Origin: Aequorivita sp. CIP111184
GTDB taxonomy: Bacteria; Bacteroidota; Bacteroidia; Flavobacteriales; Flavobacteriaceae
Reading direction: 5' to 3'
Length of the DNA: 64,000 nt
Assembly: GCF_900489465.1 (NCBI RefSeq)
Contig: NZ_UEFQ01000016.1
Coordinates: 186,001-250,000, forward strand
In this document: positions 43,952 to 51,159 of the stretch, piece after piece
Position numbering within the stretch: position 1 is the first letter of the stretch
Layout: each line of letters starts with the position of its first letter
Translations under genes and position numbers: made by a program
The notes under the pieces: generated by a model
Told to the model about the DNA's origin: nothing
The model's input: the letters and a program-made list of their open reading frames with translations, nothing else
The model's database searches: none

Positions 43952-44599
43952 TTAGTCTTGTTTCATAGTAGAAATGAATTTCTTCAAAGCCGAAACATCT
44001 TTCATGCCTGGCTCATTTTCAAACTTACTGTTCACATCAATCGCGTGAATGGGAAGGTCTGTTTTTAGTAAATTTTTAAGGGACTCAATTTCTTCTAAAC
44101 CAATTCCGCCGCTTAAAATAAAAGATTTTTTTGAAGGATAATTTTTGAGAATCTCCCAATTGAAACTGAAACCATTTCCACCTTTTTCTTTTCCTTTTGT
44201 ATCGAAAAGAAATTTGTCCACAACATTTTCATAGGATTGTAAAACTTCGAAATCGAATTCATTTTTTATCGAAAATACTTTCCATATTTCAATTTTAGAG
44301 GCTTCGACAAGCTCAGCCTGACATTTCGCTTTTAACTGTTCGCAAAAATCTACACTTTCATTACCGTGCAATTGAATTACATCCAACTTATATTTTTCAA
44401 CCTTATCTAAAATTTCTTCCAAAGAAGCATCTACAAAAACACCAACTTTTTTAATTCCAGCCGGCAGCTCCGAAATAACTTCACCATTAAAAAACCTCGG
44501 ACTTTTTTCATAAAAAATAAAACCCAAATAATCTGGCTGAAGTGCTGCAACTTCAGCTACATTGTGTTTCATTCCACAGATTTTTAGCAATGTTTTCAT
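43952..44599 (-). CDS. trpF: Phosphoribosylanthranilate isomerase (with repeat-derived insertion)
   Basis: 215 residues, a TIM barrel with the general base Cys8 in 'K-I-C-G-M', '[10 protein letters not shown]', 'V-G-V-F-V-D', 'I-Q-L-H-G-N-E' and the general acid Asp in 'F-L-F-D-T-K-G'. It converts phosphoribosylanthranilate to the carboxyphenylamino-deoxyribulose phosphate. Residues 93-100 (C-Q-A-E-L-V-E-A) are encoded by an inserted copy of the palindromic repeat at 44302-44325, in a loop after 'D-F-C-E-Q-L-K-A-K'. The barrel motifs on both sides are intact, so the enzyme is probably active. It overlaps trpC by 4 bp and trpB's upstream ATG by one base. Confidence 0.94.
   Translation of the reverse strand: MKTLLKICGMKHNVAEVAALQPDYLGFIFYEKSPRFFNGEVISELPAGIKKVGVFVDASLEEILDKVEKYKLDVIQLHGNESVDFCEQLKAKCQAELVEASKIEIWKVFSIKNEFDFEVLQSYENVVDKFLFDTKGKEKGGNGFSFNWEILKNYPSKKSFILSGGIGLEEIESLKNLLKTDLPIHAIDVNSKFENEPGMKDVSALKKFISTMKQD
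44302..44325. repeat. Palindromic repeat inserted in frame in trpF
   Basis: A 24-bp copy of the CTGAGC...GTCGAAG family (minus strand core GCTGAGCTTGTCGAAGC). It is a multiple of three and contributes residues 93-100 of TrpF in the frame reading C-Q-A-E-L-V-E-A. Confidence 0.85.
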
Positions 44600-45378
44600 C
44601 TTAATTTTTCAATAAATTGTTTTGCAGTCTCGCCGGGATTTTCGGTTTTCATAAAGTTTTCACCAATTAAAAAACCTTCGAAACCGTATGTTCTCAATTC
44701 TTTTATTGTTTCAACATCGCTGATTCCGCTTTCGGATATTTTTACGAAATCGGCTGGAATTTCTTGAGAGAGCTTTTTACTGGTTTCGATATTCACTTTG
44801 AAGTTTTTCAGATTTCGATTGTTTACGCCAATTATATCTACGTTCGGCAACAAAGATTTTTGAAGCTCTTCAAGATTGTGGACTTCCAACAAAACATCCA
44901 GTTTTAGCCTTTTTGCCAAATGTGAAAATTGCTTAAGCTCTTCCGCAGAAAGGCAGGCGGCAATCAATAAAATGGCGTCGGCGCCGTATGCTTTTGCCTC
45001 GTAAATTTGATAGGGATCAATGATGAATTCTTTCCGAAGAATTGGAATAGAAACCGTTTTCTCCGCCACTAATAAATCGTCCAACGAGCCACCAAAAAAG
45101 TTGGAATCCGTTAATACCGAAATTCCTTTGGCGCCAGCAAGTTCATAGCCAGAAACCACTTCGTGCAACAAAACCTTATCGTTTATTACCGATTTGCTGG
45201 GCGAACGGCGTTTGTGCTCTGCTATAATTCCCGTGGTTGAAATGCGTAAAGCTTCCGCCAAAGATTTTGTTTCTTTCGCAAACAGCGAAAACTTTTCAAG
45301 CAAGCGTACTGGAATCGCTTCTTTTTTTGCCGCAACTTCCTTGATTTTGTAAGCTGTTATGTTATCTAAAATTGTCAT
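44596..45378 (-). CDS. trpC: Indole-3-glycerol phosphate synthase
   Basis: 260 residues with the TIM-barrel signature 'I-I-A-E-H-K-R-R-S-P-S-K' (catalytic Glu and Lys), 'L-R-K-E-F-I-I-D-P-Y-Q-I-Y-E', 'L-L-I-A-A-C-L', 'V-G-V-N-N-R-N-L' and 'S-E-S-G-I' with the phosphate-binding Ser. It closes the indole ring from carboxyphenylamino-deoxyribulose phosphate with loss of CO2. It is a stand-alone TrpC, not fused to TrpF. It overlaps both neighbours by 4 bp. Confidence 0.96.
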   Translation of the reverse strand: MTILDNITAYKIKEVAAKKEAIPVRLLEKFSLFAKETKSLAEALRISTTGIIAEHKRRSPSKSVINDKVLLHEVVSGYELAGAKGISVLTDSNFFGGSLDDLLVAEKTVSIPILRKEFIIDPYQIYEAKAYGADAILLIAACLSAEELKQFSHLAKRLKLDVLLEVHNLEELQKSLLPNVDIIGVNNRNLKNFKVNIETSKKLSQEIPADFVKISESGISDVETIKELRTYGFEGFLIGENFMKTENPGETAKQFIEKLR

Positions 45379-46367
45379 TTACTCAGTTTTTGTAATTGTT
45401 TTAAAGAATTTAATGCTTTTCCGGATTGCAACGATTCTTGCGCTTTTTCAAAACCTTCTTTTATCGTACAATTTTCAACTACTGAAATTGCCATTCCCGC
45501 ATTTGCGCAGACTACGTTATTTTGGGCTTCTTTACCTTTTCCGTTTAAAATATCCATAAAAATTTCTGCAGAATCTTTTACCGTTTCGCCACCAAATATT
45601 TCAGATTCCTCAATTTTCTTCACACCGAAATTTTCCGCATTTAAAATATTTTCTGAACTTTTAGAAATGACTTTTACGGGACCAGTCAGCGATATTTCGT
45701 CATAACCGTCAATTGCGTGCAGGATCGCGTAATTTTTTTCGCTTTTTTGATAGAGATAGCCGTACATTCTGGCTAATTCCAAATCGAAAACCCCAACTAA
45801 TTGGTTTTTTGGAAATGCTGGATTTACCATCGGCCCAAGCATATTGAAGAAGGTTTTTACGCCTAATTCTTTTCGGATGGGAGCTACATTTTTCATCGCG
45901 GGGTGGAAGAGTGGCGCGTGCAAAACGCAGATTCCTGCTTCATCCAAACAGCGTTTTAAAAAATCTTCTTTGTTGCTGAATTTTATGCCCAAAGCTTCCA
46001 TCACGTTGCTACTTCCGCTAACAGAAGAAACACCGTAGTTACCGTGTTTTGTAACCTGCAAACCTGCGCCAGCCGTAACAAAAGATGCCAAGGTTGAAAT
46101 ATTAAAAGTGTTTTTTCCATCTCCGCCTGTTCCGCATAAATCAATGGTGTTGTATTCATTGAAATCTACCGCTAAACATAGGTCTAGCAAGGCATCGCGA
46201 AAACCTTCCAGTTCTTCTAAACTTACGTTTCGCATCATAAAAACCGTCAAAAAAGCGGCAATCTGGTTTTGGTTGTATTTTCCCTCGGAAATATTCACCA
46301 AAACAGTTCTTGCTTCTTCTTTTGAAAGTTGCTCGTGATTTATTAATCTGTTTAAAATCTGTTTCAT
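45375..46367 (-). CDS. trpD: Anthranilate phosphoribosyltransferase
   Basis: 330 residues: an N-terminal helical domain ('L-S-K-E-E-A'), the PRPP loop 'D-L-C-G-T-G-G-D-G-K-N-T-F-N-I-S-T', 'V-T-K-H-G-N-Y-G-V-S-S-V-S-G-S-S-N-V-M-E-A-L-G' and 'L-G-P-M-V-N-P'. It joins anthranilate to PRPP. It is separate from TrpG. It abuts trpG with no gap and overlaps trpC by 4 bp. Confidence 0.96.
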   Translation of the reverse strand: MKQILNRLINHEQLSKEEARTVLVNISEGKYNQNQIAAFLTVFMMRNVSLEELEGFRDALLDLCLAVDFNEYNTIDLCGTGGDGKNTFNISTLASFVTAGAGLQVTKHGNYGVSSVSGSSNVMEALGIKFSNKEDFLKRCLDEAGICVLHAPLFHPAMKNVAPIRKELGVKTFFNMLGPMVNPAFPKNQLVGVFDLELARMYGYLYQKSEKNYAILHAIDGYDEISLTGPVKVISKSSENILNAENFGVKKIEESEIFGGETVKDSAEIFMDILNGKGKEAQNNVVCANAGMAISVVENCTIKEGFEKAQESLQSGKALNSLKQLQKLSK

Positions 46368-46934
46368 TTAGCTTTCAATCCAATTTTTAATAATCTGTTT
46401 TCCCATTGGCGTCAGCACACTTTCGGGGTGAAATTGTACGCCACAAACATCATAAAATTTGTGACGAACGGACATAATTTGTCCGTTTTCATCTACGGAA
46501 GTAATTTCTAAAACCTCCGGAAAATCTTCTTTTGAAATCACCCAACTGTGATATCGGCCAATTTCAATTTCTTTCTCAAGTCCTTTAAAAAGCGGTTCTT
46601 CCTCTGAGATAATAATTGCTTTTGTAGCAACGCCGTGAAAAACTTTACTCAAGTTTTCCAGTTTTCCACCAAAAACTTCGCCGATTGCCTGTTGCCCCAA
46701 GCACACGCCCAAAATAGGTTTTGAAGTTGCGTATTTTTGAATCACTGCTTTTAGCAAACCCGCTTCATCAGGAATTCCTGGACCTGGTGAAAGCAGAATT
46801 TTGTCGTAGTTTTCAACTTCTTCCAAATAAAATTTATCGTTTCGTTTTACGGTTACCTCACAATCTAATTCCTCTAAATAGTGAACTAGATTGTACACAA
46901 AACTGTCGTAATTATCTATTACCAATATTTTCAT
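46368..46934 (-). CDS. trpG: Anthranilate synthase glutamine amidotransferase component
   Basis: 188 residues, class I glutamine amidotransferase: 'L-L-S-P-G-P-G-I-P-D-E-A-G', nucleophile Cys in 'P-I-L-G-V-C-L-G-Q-Q-A-I-G', 'R-Y-H-S-W-V' and the catalytic His-Glu pair in 'C-G-V-Q-F-H-P-E-S-V'. It supplies ammonia to TrpE. The same subunit type (PabA) can serve folate synthesis; the operon position favours Trp. Confidence 0.95.
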   Translation of the reverse strand: MKILVIDNYDSFVYNLVHYLEELDCEVTVKRNDKFYLEEVENYDKILLSPGPGIPDEAGLLKAVIQKYATSKPILGVCLGQQAIGEVFGGKLENLSKVFHGVATKAIIISEEEPLFKGLEKEIEIGRYHSWVISKEDFPEVLEITSVDENGQIMSVRHKFYDVCGVQFHPESVLTPMGKQIIKNWIES

Positions 46935-46936
46935 AT

Positions 46937-48334
46937 TTATATACTTTCAGCTAATTCCAGCGCTTTAGTGAGTGCGCCCAATTTGTTATAAACTTCCTGT
47001 AATTCGTTATCCTCATTGCTTTCAGAAACTACGCCAGCACCTGCTTGATAATGTAATGTATGGTTTTTACTCACAAACGAACGAATGATAATCGCGTGAT
47101 TAAAATTACCGCTGAAATCCATAAAACCAATGGCGCCACCGTAAAACTCCCGACTTCTATTTTCATATTTTTCGAGTAATTGCAGCGCTTTGTGTTTTGG
47201 CGCACCGCTCAAAGTTCCTGCGGGGAAAGTGTCCGCAACTATCTGCATTGTTATAGTTTGTGGATTTTTGGTTGCTGTAACCTTGCTCACCAAATGAATA
47301 ACGTGCGAGAAAAACTGAACTTCCCGATAGGTTTCCACTTTCACATTCGTTCCGTGGCGACTTAAATCATTTCGAGCCAAATCAACCAGCATAACGTGTT
47401 CGCTGTTTTCTTTTCTGTCTTCGGAAAGTTTTTTGGCGAGTTCTGCATCCTGTTCGTCATTTCCGGTGCGTTTAAAAGTTCCGGCTATTGGATGGATTTC
47501 GGCGCGATTTCCTTTTACTATCAATTGCGCTTCGGGTGAACTTCCAAAGATTTTAAAATTTCCATAATCAAAATAGAAAAGATAGGGTGAAGGATTCACA
47601 CTTCGTAAAGCTCTATAAACGTTGAATTCATCTCCTGTGAATTTTTGTGAAAAGCGTTTGCTGGGAACAATTTGAAAAACATCACCACGCTGGCAGTGTT
47701 CTTTGCATTTTCGAACCAAAGTTTTAAAATCTTCGTCGTTTAAATTTGTTGTTCGCTCGCCGTTTCTTTTAAAAGAATATTCGGCAAAACTCTTCGATTT
47801 TAAGATTTGTTCAATCTGCGGAATGTTGTTTTCAGAATTATAACAGTGCGCAAAAATATAGGCTTCGTTGTTGAAATGGTTTATCGCGATTATATTTTGA
47901 TAAACTGCATAATACAGATCGGGTATTTCTAAATTCTCTTCTTTTTTGTGAAGTTCAATATCTTCAAAATACCGCACTGCATCAAAAGCCATAAAGCCGA
48001 AAAGACCGTTGTTGATGAACTTAAAATTACTTTCTTCCGAAGAAAATGAAGCCGCAAATTCATCTAAAACTTTTGGGACATTTGTGCTTTCAGTAATTCT
48101 AGTTTCAAGACTTTTTCCATCCGGGAAACGCTGAAAAATGATGTCGTTTTCAACTTTTATGGAAGCAATTGGGTTGAAACAGATATAGCTGAAACTATTG
48201 TCGTTGGCGTGATAGTCGCTACTTTCCAGCAAAAGACTATTTGGAAATTTGTCGCGCAAACGTAAATACACGGAAACGGGCGTTAGCGTATCTGCCAATA
48301 GTTTTTTTGAATGTGTTTTTAAGTTGTATTTCAT
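46937..48334 (-). CDS. trpE: Anthranilate synthase component I
   Basis: 465 residues of the chorismate-binding family. The N-terminal feedback domain includes 'L-L-E-S-S-D-Y-H' (the LLES-type Trp-binding segment). The catalytic domain has 'G-D-V-F-Q-I-V-P-S-K-R', 'S-P-E-A-Q-L-I', 'H-P-I-A-G-T-F-K-R-T-G', 'D-L-A-R-N-D-L' and 'T-F-P-A-G-T-L-S-G-A-P-K'. With TrpG it makes anthranilate from chorismate and glutamine, inhibited by Trp. It is the first enzyme gene of the operon and follows a leader peptide and attenuator. Confidence 0.96.
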   Translation of the reverse strand: MKYNLKTHSKKLLADTLTPVSVYLRLRDKFPNSLLLESSDYHANDNSFSYICFNPIASIKVENDIIFQRFPDGKSLETRITESTNVPKVLDEFAASFSSEESNFKFINNGLFGFMAFDAVRYFEDIELHKKEENLEIPDLYYAVYQNIIAINHFNNEAYIFAHCYNSENNIPQIEQILKSKSFAEYSFKRNGERTTNLNDEDFKTLVRKCKEHCQRGDVFQIVPSKRFSQKFTGDEFNVYRALRSVNPSPYLFYFDYGNFKIFGSSPEAQLIVKGNRAEIHPIAGTFKRTGNDEQDAELAKKLSEDRKENSEHVMLVDLARNDLSRHGTNVKVETYREVQFFSHVIHLVSKVTATKNPQTITMQIVADTFPAGTLSGAPKHKALQLLEKYENRSREFYGGAIGFMDFSGNFNHAIIIRSFVSKNHTLHYQAGAGVVSESNEDNELQEVYNKLGALTKALELAESI

Positions 48335-48357
48335 TTTAAAATTTCAATTTATGCAAT

Positions 48358-48390
48358 AAAAAAAGGCTTGTCGTGATTGACAAGCCTTTT
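48358..48390 (-). terminator. trp operon attenuator terminator
   Basis: AAAAGGCTTGTC (48361-48372) pairs with GACAAGCCTTTT (48379-48390) around a 6-nt loop, and on the minus strand the stem runs into a U tract (48364-48358). It lies between the leader peptide and trpE. The loop and flank contain GTCGTGA (48370-48376), complementary to the TCACGAC at 48422-48428 that covers the leader's stop codon, so a competing antiterminator fold exists. Confidence 0.88.
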
Positions 48391-48421
48391 CGTATATGTT
48401 TAATACCATAGGTGTTCAGTT

Positions 48422-48478
48422 CACGACGTTTTTCGTAAAGTAGACCACCACCAAGTATTTGTTCTGATTGTTTTCATT
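48422..48478 (-). CDS. trpL: trp operon leader peptide with three Trp codons
   Basis: An 18-codon frame, ATG at 48478 to TGA at 48424-48422, encodes M-K-T-I-R-T-N-T-W-W-W-S-T-L-R-K-T-S. Three consecutive TGG codons at 48446-48454 are a classic sensor of charged tRNA-Trp. The ribosome stalling there would leave the downstream TCGTGA segment free to pair with the terminator region, preventing termination. A ribosome reaching the stop covers that segment and lets the terminator form. The ATG lies only 8 nt after a -7 box, so the leader mRNA has almost no 5' UTR. Confidence 0.92.
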
Positions 48479-48485
48479 GTGGGCT

Positions 48486-48493
48486 CAAAGATA
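48486..48493 (-). promoter_or_regulatory. -7 box of the trp operon promoter
   Basis: TATCTTTG on the minus strand matches the Bacteroidota TAnnTTTG -7 element, 8 nt before the leader-peptide ATG. A well-spaced -33 TTG was not found; the upstream region is strongly A/T-rich. Confidence 0.6.
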
Positions 48494-48623
48494 TATTATT
48501 TTTACAATAATAATTTTTTTTAAAGAAAATTTTAAGATTTTGGAAAGACTTAAATTCTTTTAGTCTTATTAATGATTCGTTAATTTAAGTTGCAAATAGA
48601 TGGGATTTCAATATTTTTAGAGG

Positions 48624-49184
48624 ATGAAATTACTTCCAGTTTTTATTTTTTTTATAATACTTCAAAGCTGCTCTGATAAAAAAGGTAAAACTAAAATTAG
48701 TGGGATAACTTCTGAAGTTGCGTTGACAGAAAATCTTCAAGTGAAAAAACAAGATTTTAATGCTAAAAAAATTATTTCCATCAATTTTGAAGAATTTGAA
48801 AAGAATTATTTTCAGAAAGAAAATGATTCAGTTTATATTATAAATTTTTGGGCTACGTGGTGCAAACCTTGTGTTGAAGAGCTTCCCGCTTTTGAAAAAA
48901 TAGCTTCAGATTATGCTGGTGAAAAAGTAAAAGTATTATTGGTAAGTCTTGATTTTCCTGATAAAATTAAAGGTCAAGTAATTCCTTTTATCAAAAAAAA
49001 TAAAATCCAATCTGAAGTTGTTTTACTTGATGATGCCGATGCCAATGGTTGGATTCCAAAAGTTTCTCCTGAATGGAGCGGTGCAATTCCCGCAACGGTT
49101 ATTTACAAAAAAGACAAACGGAAATTTTACGAACAATCATTTACCTTTGAAAAACTTGAAACCGAATTAAAAACATTTCTTTAA
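48624..49184 (+). CDS. TlpA/ResA-family thiol-disulfide lipoprotein
   Basis: 186 residues. The lipobox 'I-L-Q-S-C' puts an acylated Cys at residue 16, so it is periplasm-facing and membrane-bound. The thioredoxin-fold active site is 'F-W-A-T-W-C-K-P-C' (Cys80, Cys83), followed by 'E-L-P-A-F-E-K-I', and a cis-Pro lies in 'G-A-I-P-A-T-V'. Such proteins reduce disulfides in the periplasm, for example in cytochrome c maturation. A TTG-19-nt-TATTTTTA promoter-like pair (48590-48619) ends just before the ATG. It leads a four-gene redox/sulfur set on this strand. Confidence 0.9.
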   Translation: MKLLPVFIFFIILQSCSDKKGKTKISGITSEVALTENLQVKKQDFNAKKIISINFEEFEKNYFQKENDSVYIINFWATWCKPCVEELPAFEKIASDYAGEKVKVLLVSLDFPDKIKGQVIPFIKKNKIQSEVVLLDDADANGWIPKVSPEWSGAIPATVIYKKDKRKFYEQSFTFEKLETELKTFL

Positions 49185-49195
49185 AAATATATTTT

Positions 49196-49891
49196 ATGAA
49201 AACAATAAAAATACTCTCCAGTTTAGCGTTTGCGCTTATTGCAATAACGGCATTTAATAGCTGTAAAAATGAACAGAAAAAGAACTTAGAAGAAGTTGCA
49301 ATCAATGAAAATGATGATGCAAATAATATAAGTCCAGATTCAGAAATTAGTGTGATTGGATATAAAATTGGTGACGAAGCAACAGATTTTAAGTTGAAAG
49401 ATGTAAATGGAAAAATGGTTTCACTTTCAGATTACCCAGATGCTAAAGGATTTATTGTGATTTTTACTTGTAATACCTGTCCATTTGCTGTTGCAAGTGA
49501 AGAAAGGATTGTTGCGTTAGACAAGGAATTTAAATCAAAGGGCTATCCAGTAATTGCCATCAATCCGAATAATCCAGAGGTTCAAGAGGATGACACCTAT
49601 GAATTGATGCAACAAAAGGCGAAAGAGGCTGGATTTACATTTCCGTACTTGTATGATGAAAGCCAATCGATTTATGCAAAGTACGGTGCCACGAAAACGC
49701 CTCATGTTTATTTGTTGCAAAAAGAAGATGGAAGTAATATTGTGAAATACATTGGTGCTATTGATGATAATGTACGTAATGCCTCTGCGGTGAAGGAACA
49801 GTTTTTGGCTAATGCTGTAAATGAGCTTTTAGAAGGGAAACAAATATCTGTGAAAGAAACCAAAGCAATTGGATGTTCTGTGAAGCAATAG
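49196..49891 (+). CDS. Thioredoxin-like (redoxin) lipoprotein
   Basis: 231 residues with lipobox 'F-N-S-C' (Cys near 23). The redoxin core has 'I-G-D-E-A-T-D-F-K-L-K-D-V-N-G-K' and an unusual active site 'F-T-C-N-T-C-P-F-A' (CxxC), with cis-Pro in 'T-K-T-P-H-V-Y'. The C-terminal 'A-I-G-C-S-V-K' with an extra conserved Cys is typical of this AhpC/TSA-like subgroup. It is likely a periplasmic thiol oxidoreductase or peroxidase. It is 11 bp after the TlpA gene. Confidence 0.88.
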   Translation: MKTIKILSSLAFALIAITAFNSCKNEQKKNLEEVAINENDDANNISPDSEISVIGYKIGDEATDFKLKDVNGKMVSLSDYPDAKGFIVIFTCNTCPFAVASEERIVALDKEFKSKGYPVIAINPNNPEVQEDDTYELMQQKAKEAGFTFPYLYDESQSIYAKYGATKTPHVYLLQKEDGSNIVKYIGAIDDNVRNASAVKEQFLANAVNELLEGKQISVKETKAIGCSVKQ

Positions 49892-49936
49892 ATTTTTAAA
49901 CCTTATACATTTAGTACTTTTACAAAAAAAATAATT

Positions 49937-50248
49937 ATGGCAGATTTAACCCAACAGCAATGGAGCGAACAACTAGAAAATGATGACAATGCAGTAATTC
50001 TGGACGTACGCACAGATGCGGAGTTTGCGGAGGCCTATATTCCTGGAGCGATTCAAATGGATATCTTTAATGGCGCTGAATTTCTTCAGCGTGCCAAACA
50101 ATTGGATCCGCAGAAAAATTACTATGTTTATTGCCGCTCCGGAGGAAGAAGTGGCCAAGCCTGTATGTTGCTTAATTCCGTAGGAGTAAAAAATGCATAT
50201 AATTTAAAAGGCGGGATTATGGAATGGAAAGGGAAATTAAATAATTAA
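49937..50248 (+). CDS. Rhodanese-like protein, cytoplasmic
   Basis: 103 residues, a single rhodanese domain without signal peptide: 'A-V-I-L-D-V-R-T-D-A-E-F', 'Y-I-P-G-A-I-Q-M-D' and active-site loop 'V-Y-C-R-S-G-G-R-S' with the persulfide Cys. It probably moves sulfane sulfur. It sits with a second rhodanese 5 bp downstream, one cytoplasmic and one exported, suggesting parallel roles on both sides of the membrane. Confidence 0.9.
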   Translation: MADLTQQQWSEQLENDDNAVILDVRTDAEFAEAYIPGAIQMDIFNGAEFLQRAKQLDPQKNYYVYCRSGGRSGQACMLLNSVGVKNAYNLKGGIMEWKGKLNN

Positions 50249-50253
50249 ATAAT

Positions 50254-50655
50254 TTGATGATGAAAAAAGCAGCATTCCTTTTTGGATTTACTGTAATACT
50301 TTTTTTTACAGCTTGTAAAGACCACAGTATTGCTCAAGATATAAAGATTTTAACACCACAGGAGTTTCACGATTCAATTATTAAAAACAAAGATATTCAA
50401 CTTGTTGATGCTCGCACCGAGGCAGAGTTTGAAGAAGGACATCTTCAAGATGCTTTAAATATTGATGTTCTAGAAACAAATTTTAATACCGAAGCTGAAA
50501 AATTGAATTTGGAGAAACCTGTATATGTTTATTGCCGCAGTGGAAAAAGAAGTGCTAAAGCAGCCCTAATTTTAAAAGATCTCGGTTTTAAGGAAATTTA
50601 CGATATGCAAGGCGGTTATTTGAATTGGGAAAGCGAAGGATTTCAAGAGAAATAA
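50254..50655 (+). CDS. Rhodanese-like lipoprotein
   Basis: 133 residues. The lipobox 'F-F-T-A-C' places an acylated Cys near residue 21. A single rhodanese domain follows with 'Q-L-V-D-A-R-T-E-A-E-F', 'H-L-Q-D-A-L-N-I-D' and the loop 'V-Y-C-R-S-G-K-R-S'. It is anchored in the envelope and likely handles persulfide sulfur there, perhaps with the TlpA and redoxin proteins encoded upstream. Confidence 0.9.
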   Translation: MMMKKAAFLFGFTVILFFTACKDHSIAQDIKILTPQEFHDSIIKNKDIQLVDARTEAEFEEGHLQDALNIDVLETNFNTEAEKLNLEKPVYVYCRSGKRSAKAALILKDLGFKEIYDMQGGYLNWESEGFQEK

Positions 50656-50775
50656 TGATTTTCTTCTTAATTTTTTAACGAATTGAAAACCTCCAAGTTA
50701 AACTGACGCTAAATTATAGTTTTAAAAAGTTTTTCATTACAACACTCCGTATATTCCGTATGTAAAACAGGGGAT

Positions 50776-51153
50776 ATGGAAAATAGAGAAGAAATAGTAT
50801 TCGATCAAATAAAAAATCTTATAACCATTAGTTGCAAATTTGACAGATTTCCTGCCAAAGAATTTAGCAATTTTCATAAAATGTTTTTAAAGTTTTTCTT
50901 TAACGCAATTGATATTAATATTGATTACGAAGATAAATTGATTTCCATTTGGAATTCCAAACCTTTAACTACAAACCCTGTCAGACTTTTTGATTTAAAT
51001 GAAGCGATAGCAGATAAAGTATCGTATTCAAATTTGGAAGAAACACTTACAGGATGTGTTGAAGAAGGAAAACTTCAACACAGTTTTTATAAAAAGATGC
51101 TTTTTGAGTTTGGAGATTATCCCCAAAAAGATGGAGATGTTTTAAGTGCTTAG
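50776..51153 (+). CDS. Hypothetical protein (125 aa)
   Basis: 125 residues, soluble, rich in Phe and Lys, with no signal peptide, membrane segment or motif I recognise. Segments such as 'F-H-K-M-F-L-K-F-F-F-N-A-I-D-I-N-I' look helical. The upstream 120 bp separate it from the rhodanese gene, so it may have its own promoter. Its 3' end converges on the DUF3570 gene with a 6-bp gap. Codon use looks like its neighbours. Confidence 0.6.
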   Translation: MENREEIVFDQIKNLITISCKFDRFPAKEFSNFHKMFLKFFFNAIDINIDYEDKLISIWNSKPLTTNPVRLFDLNEAIADKVSYSNLEETLTGCVEEGKLQHSFYKKMLFEFGDYPQKDGDVLSA

Positions 51154-51159
51154 CCTAAA

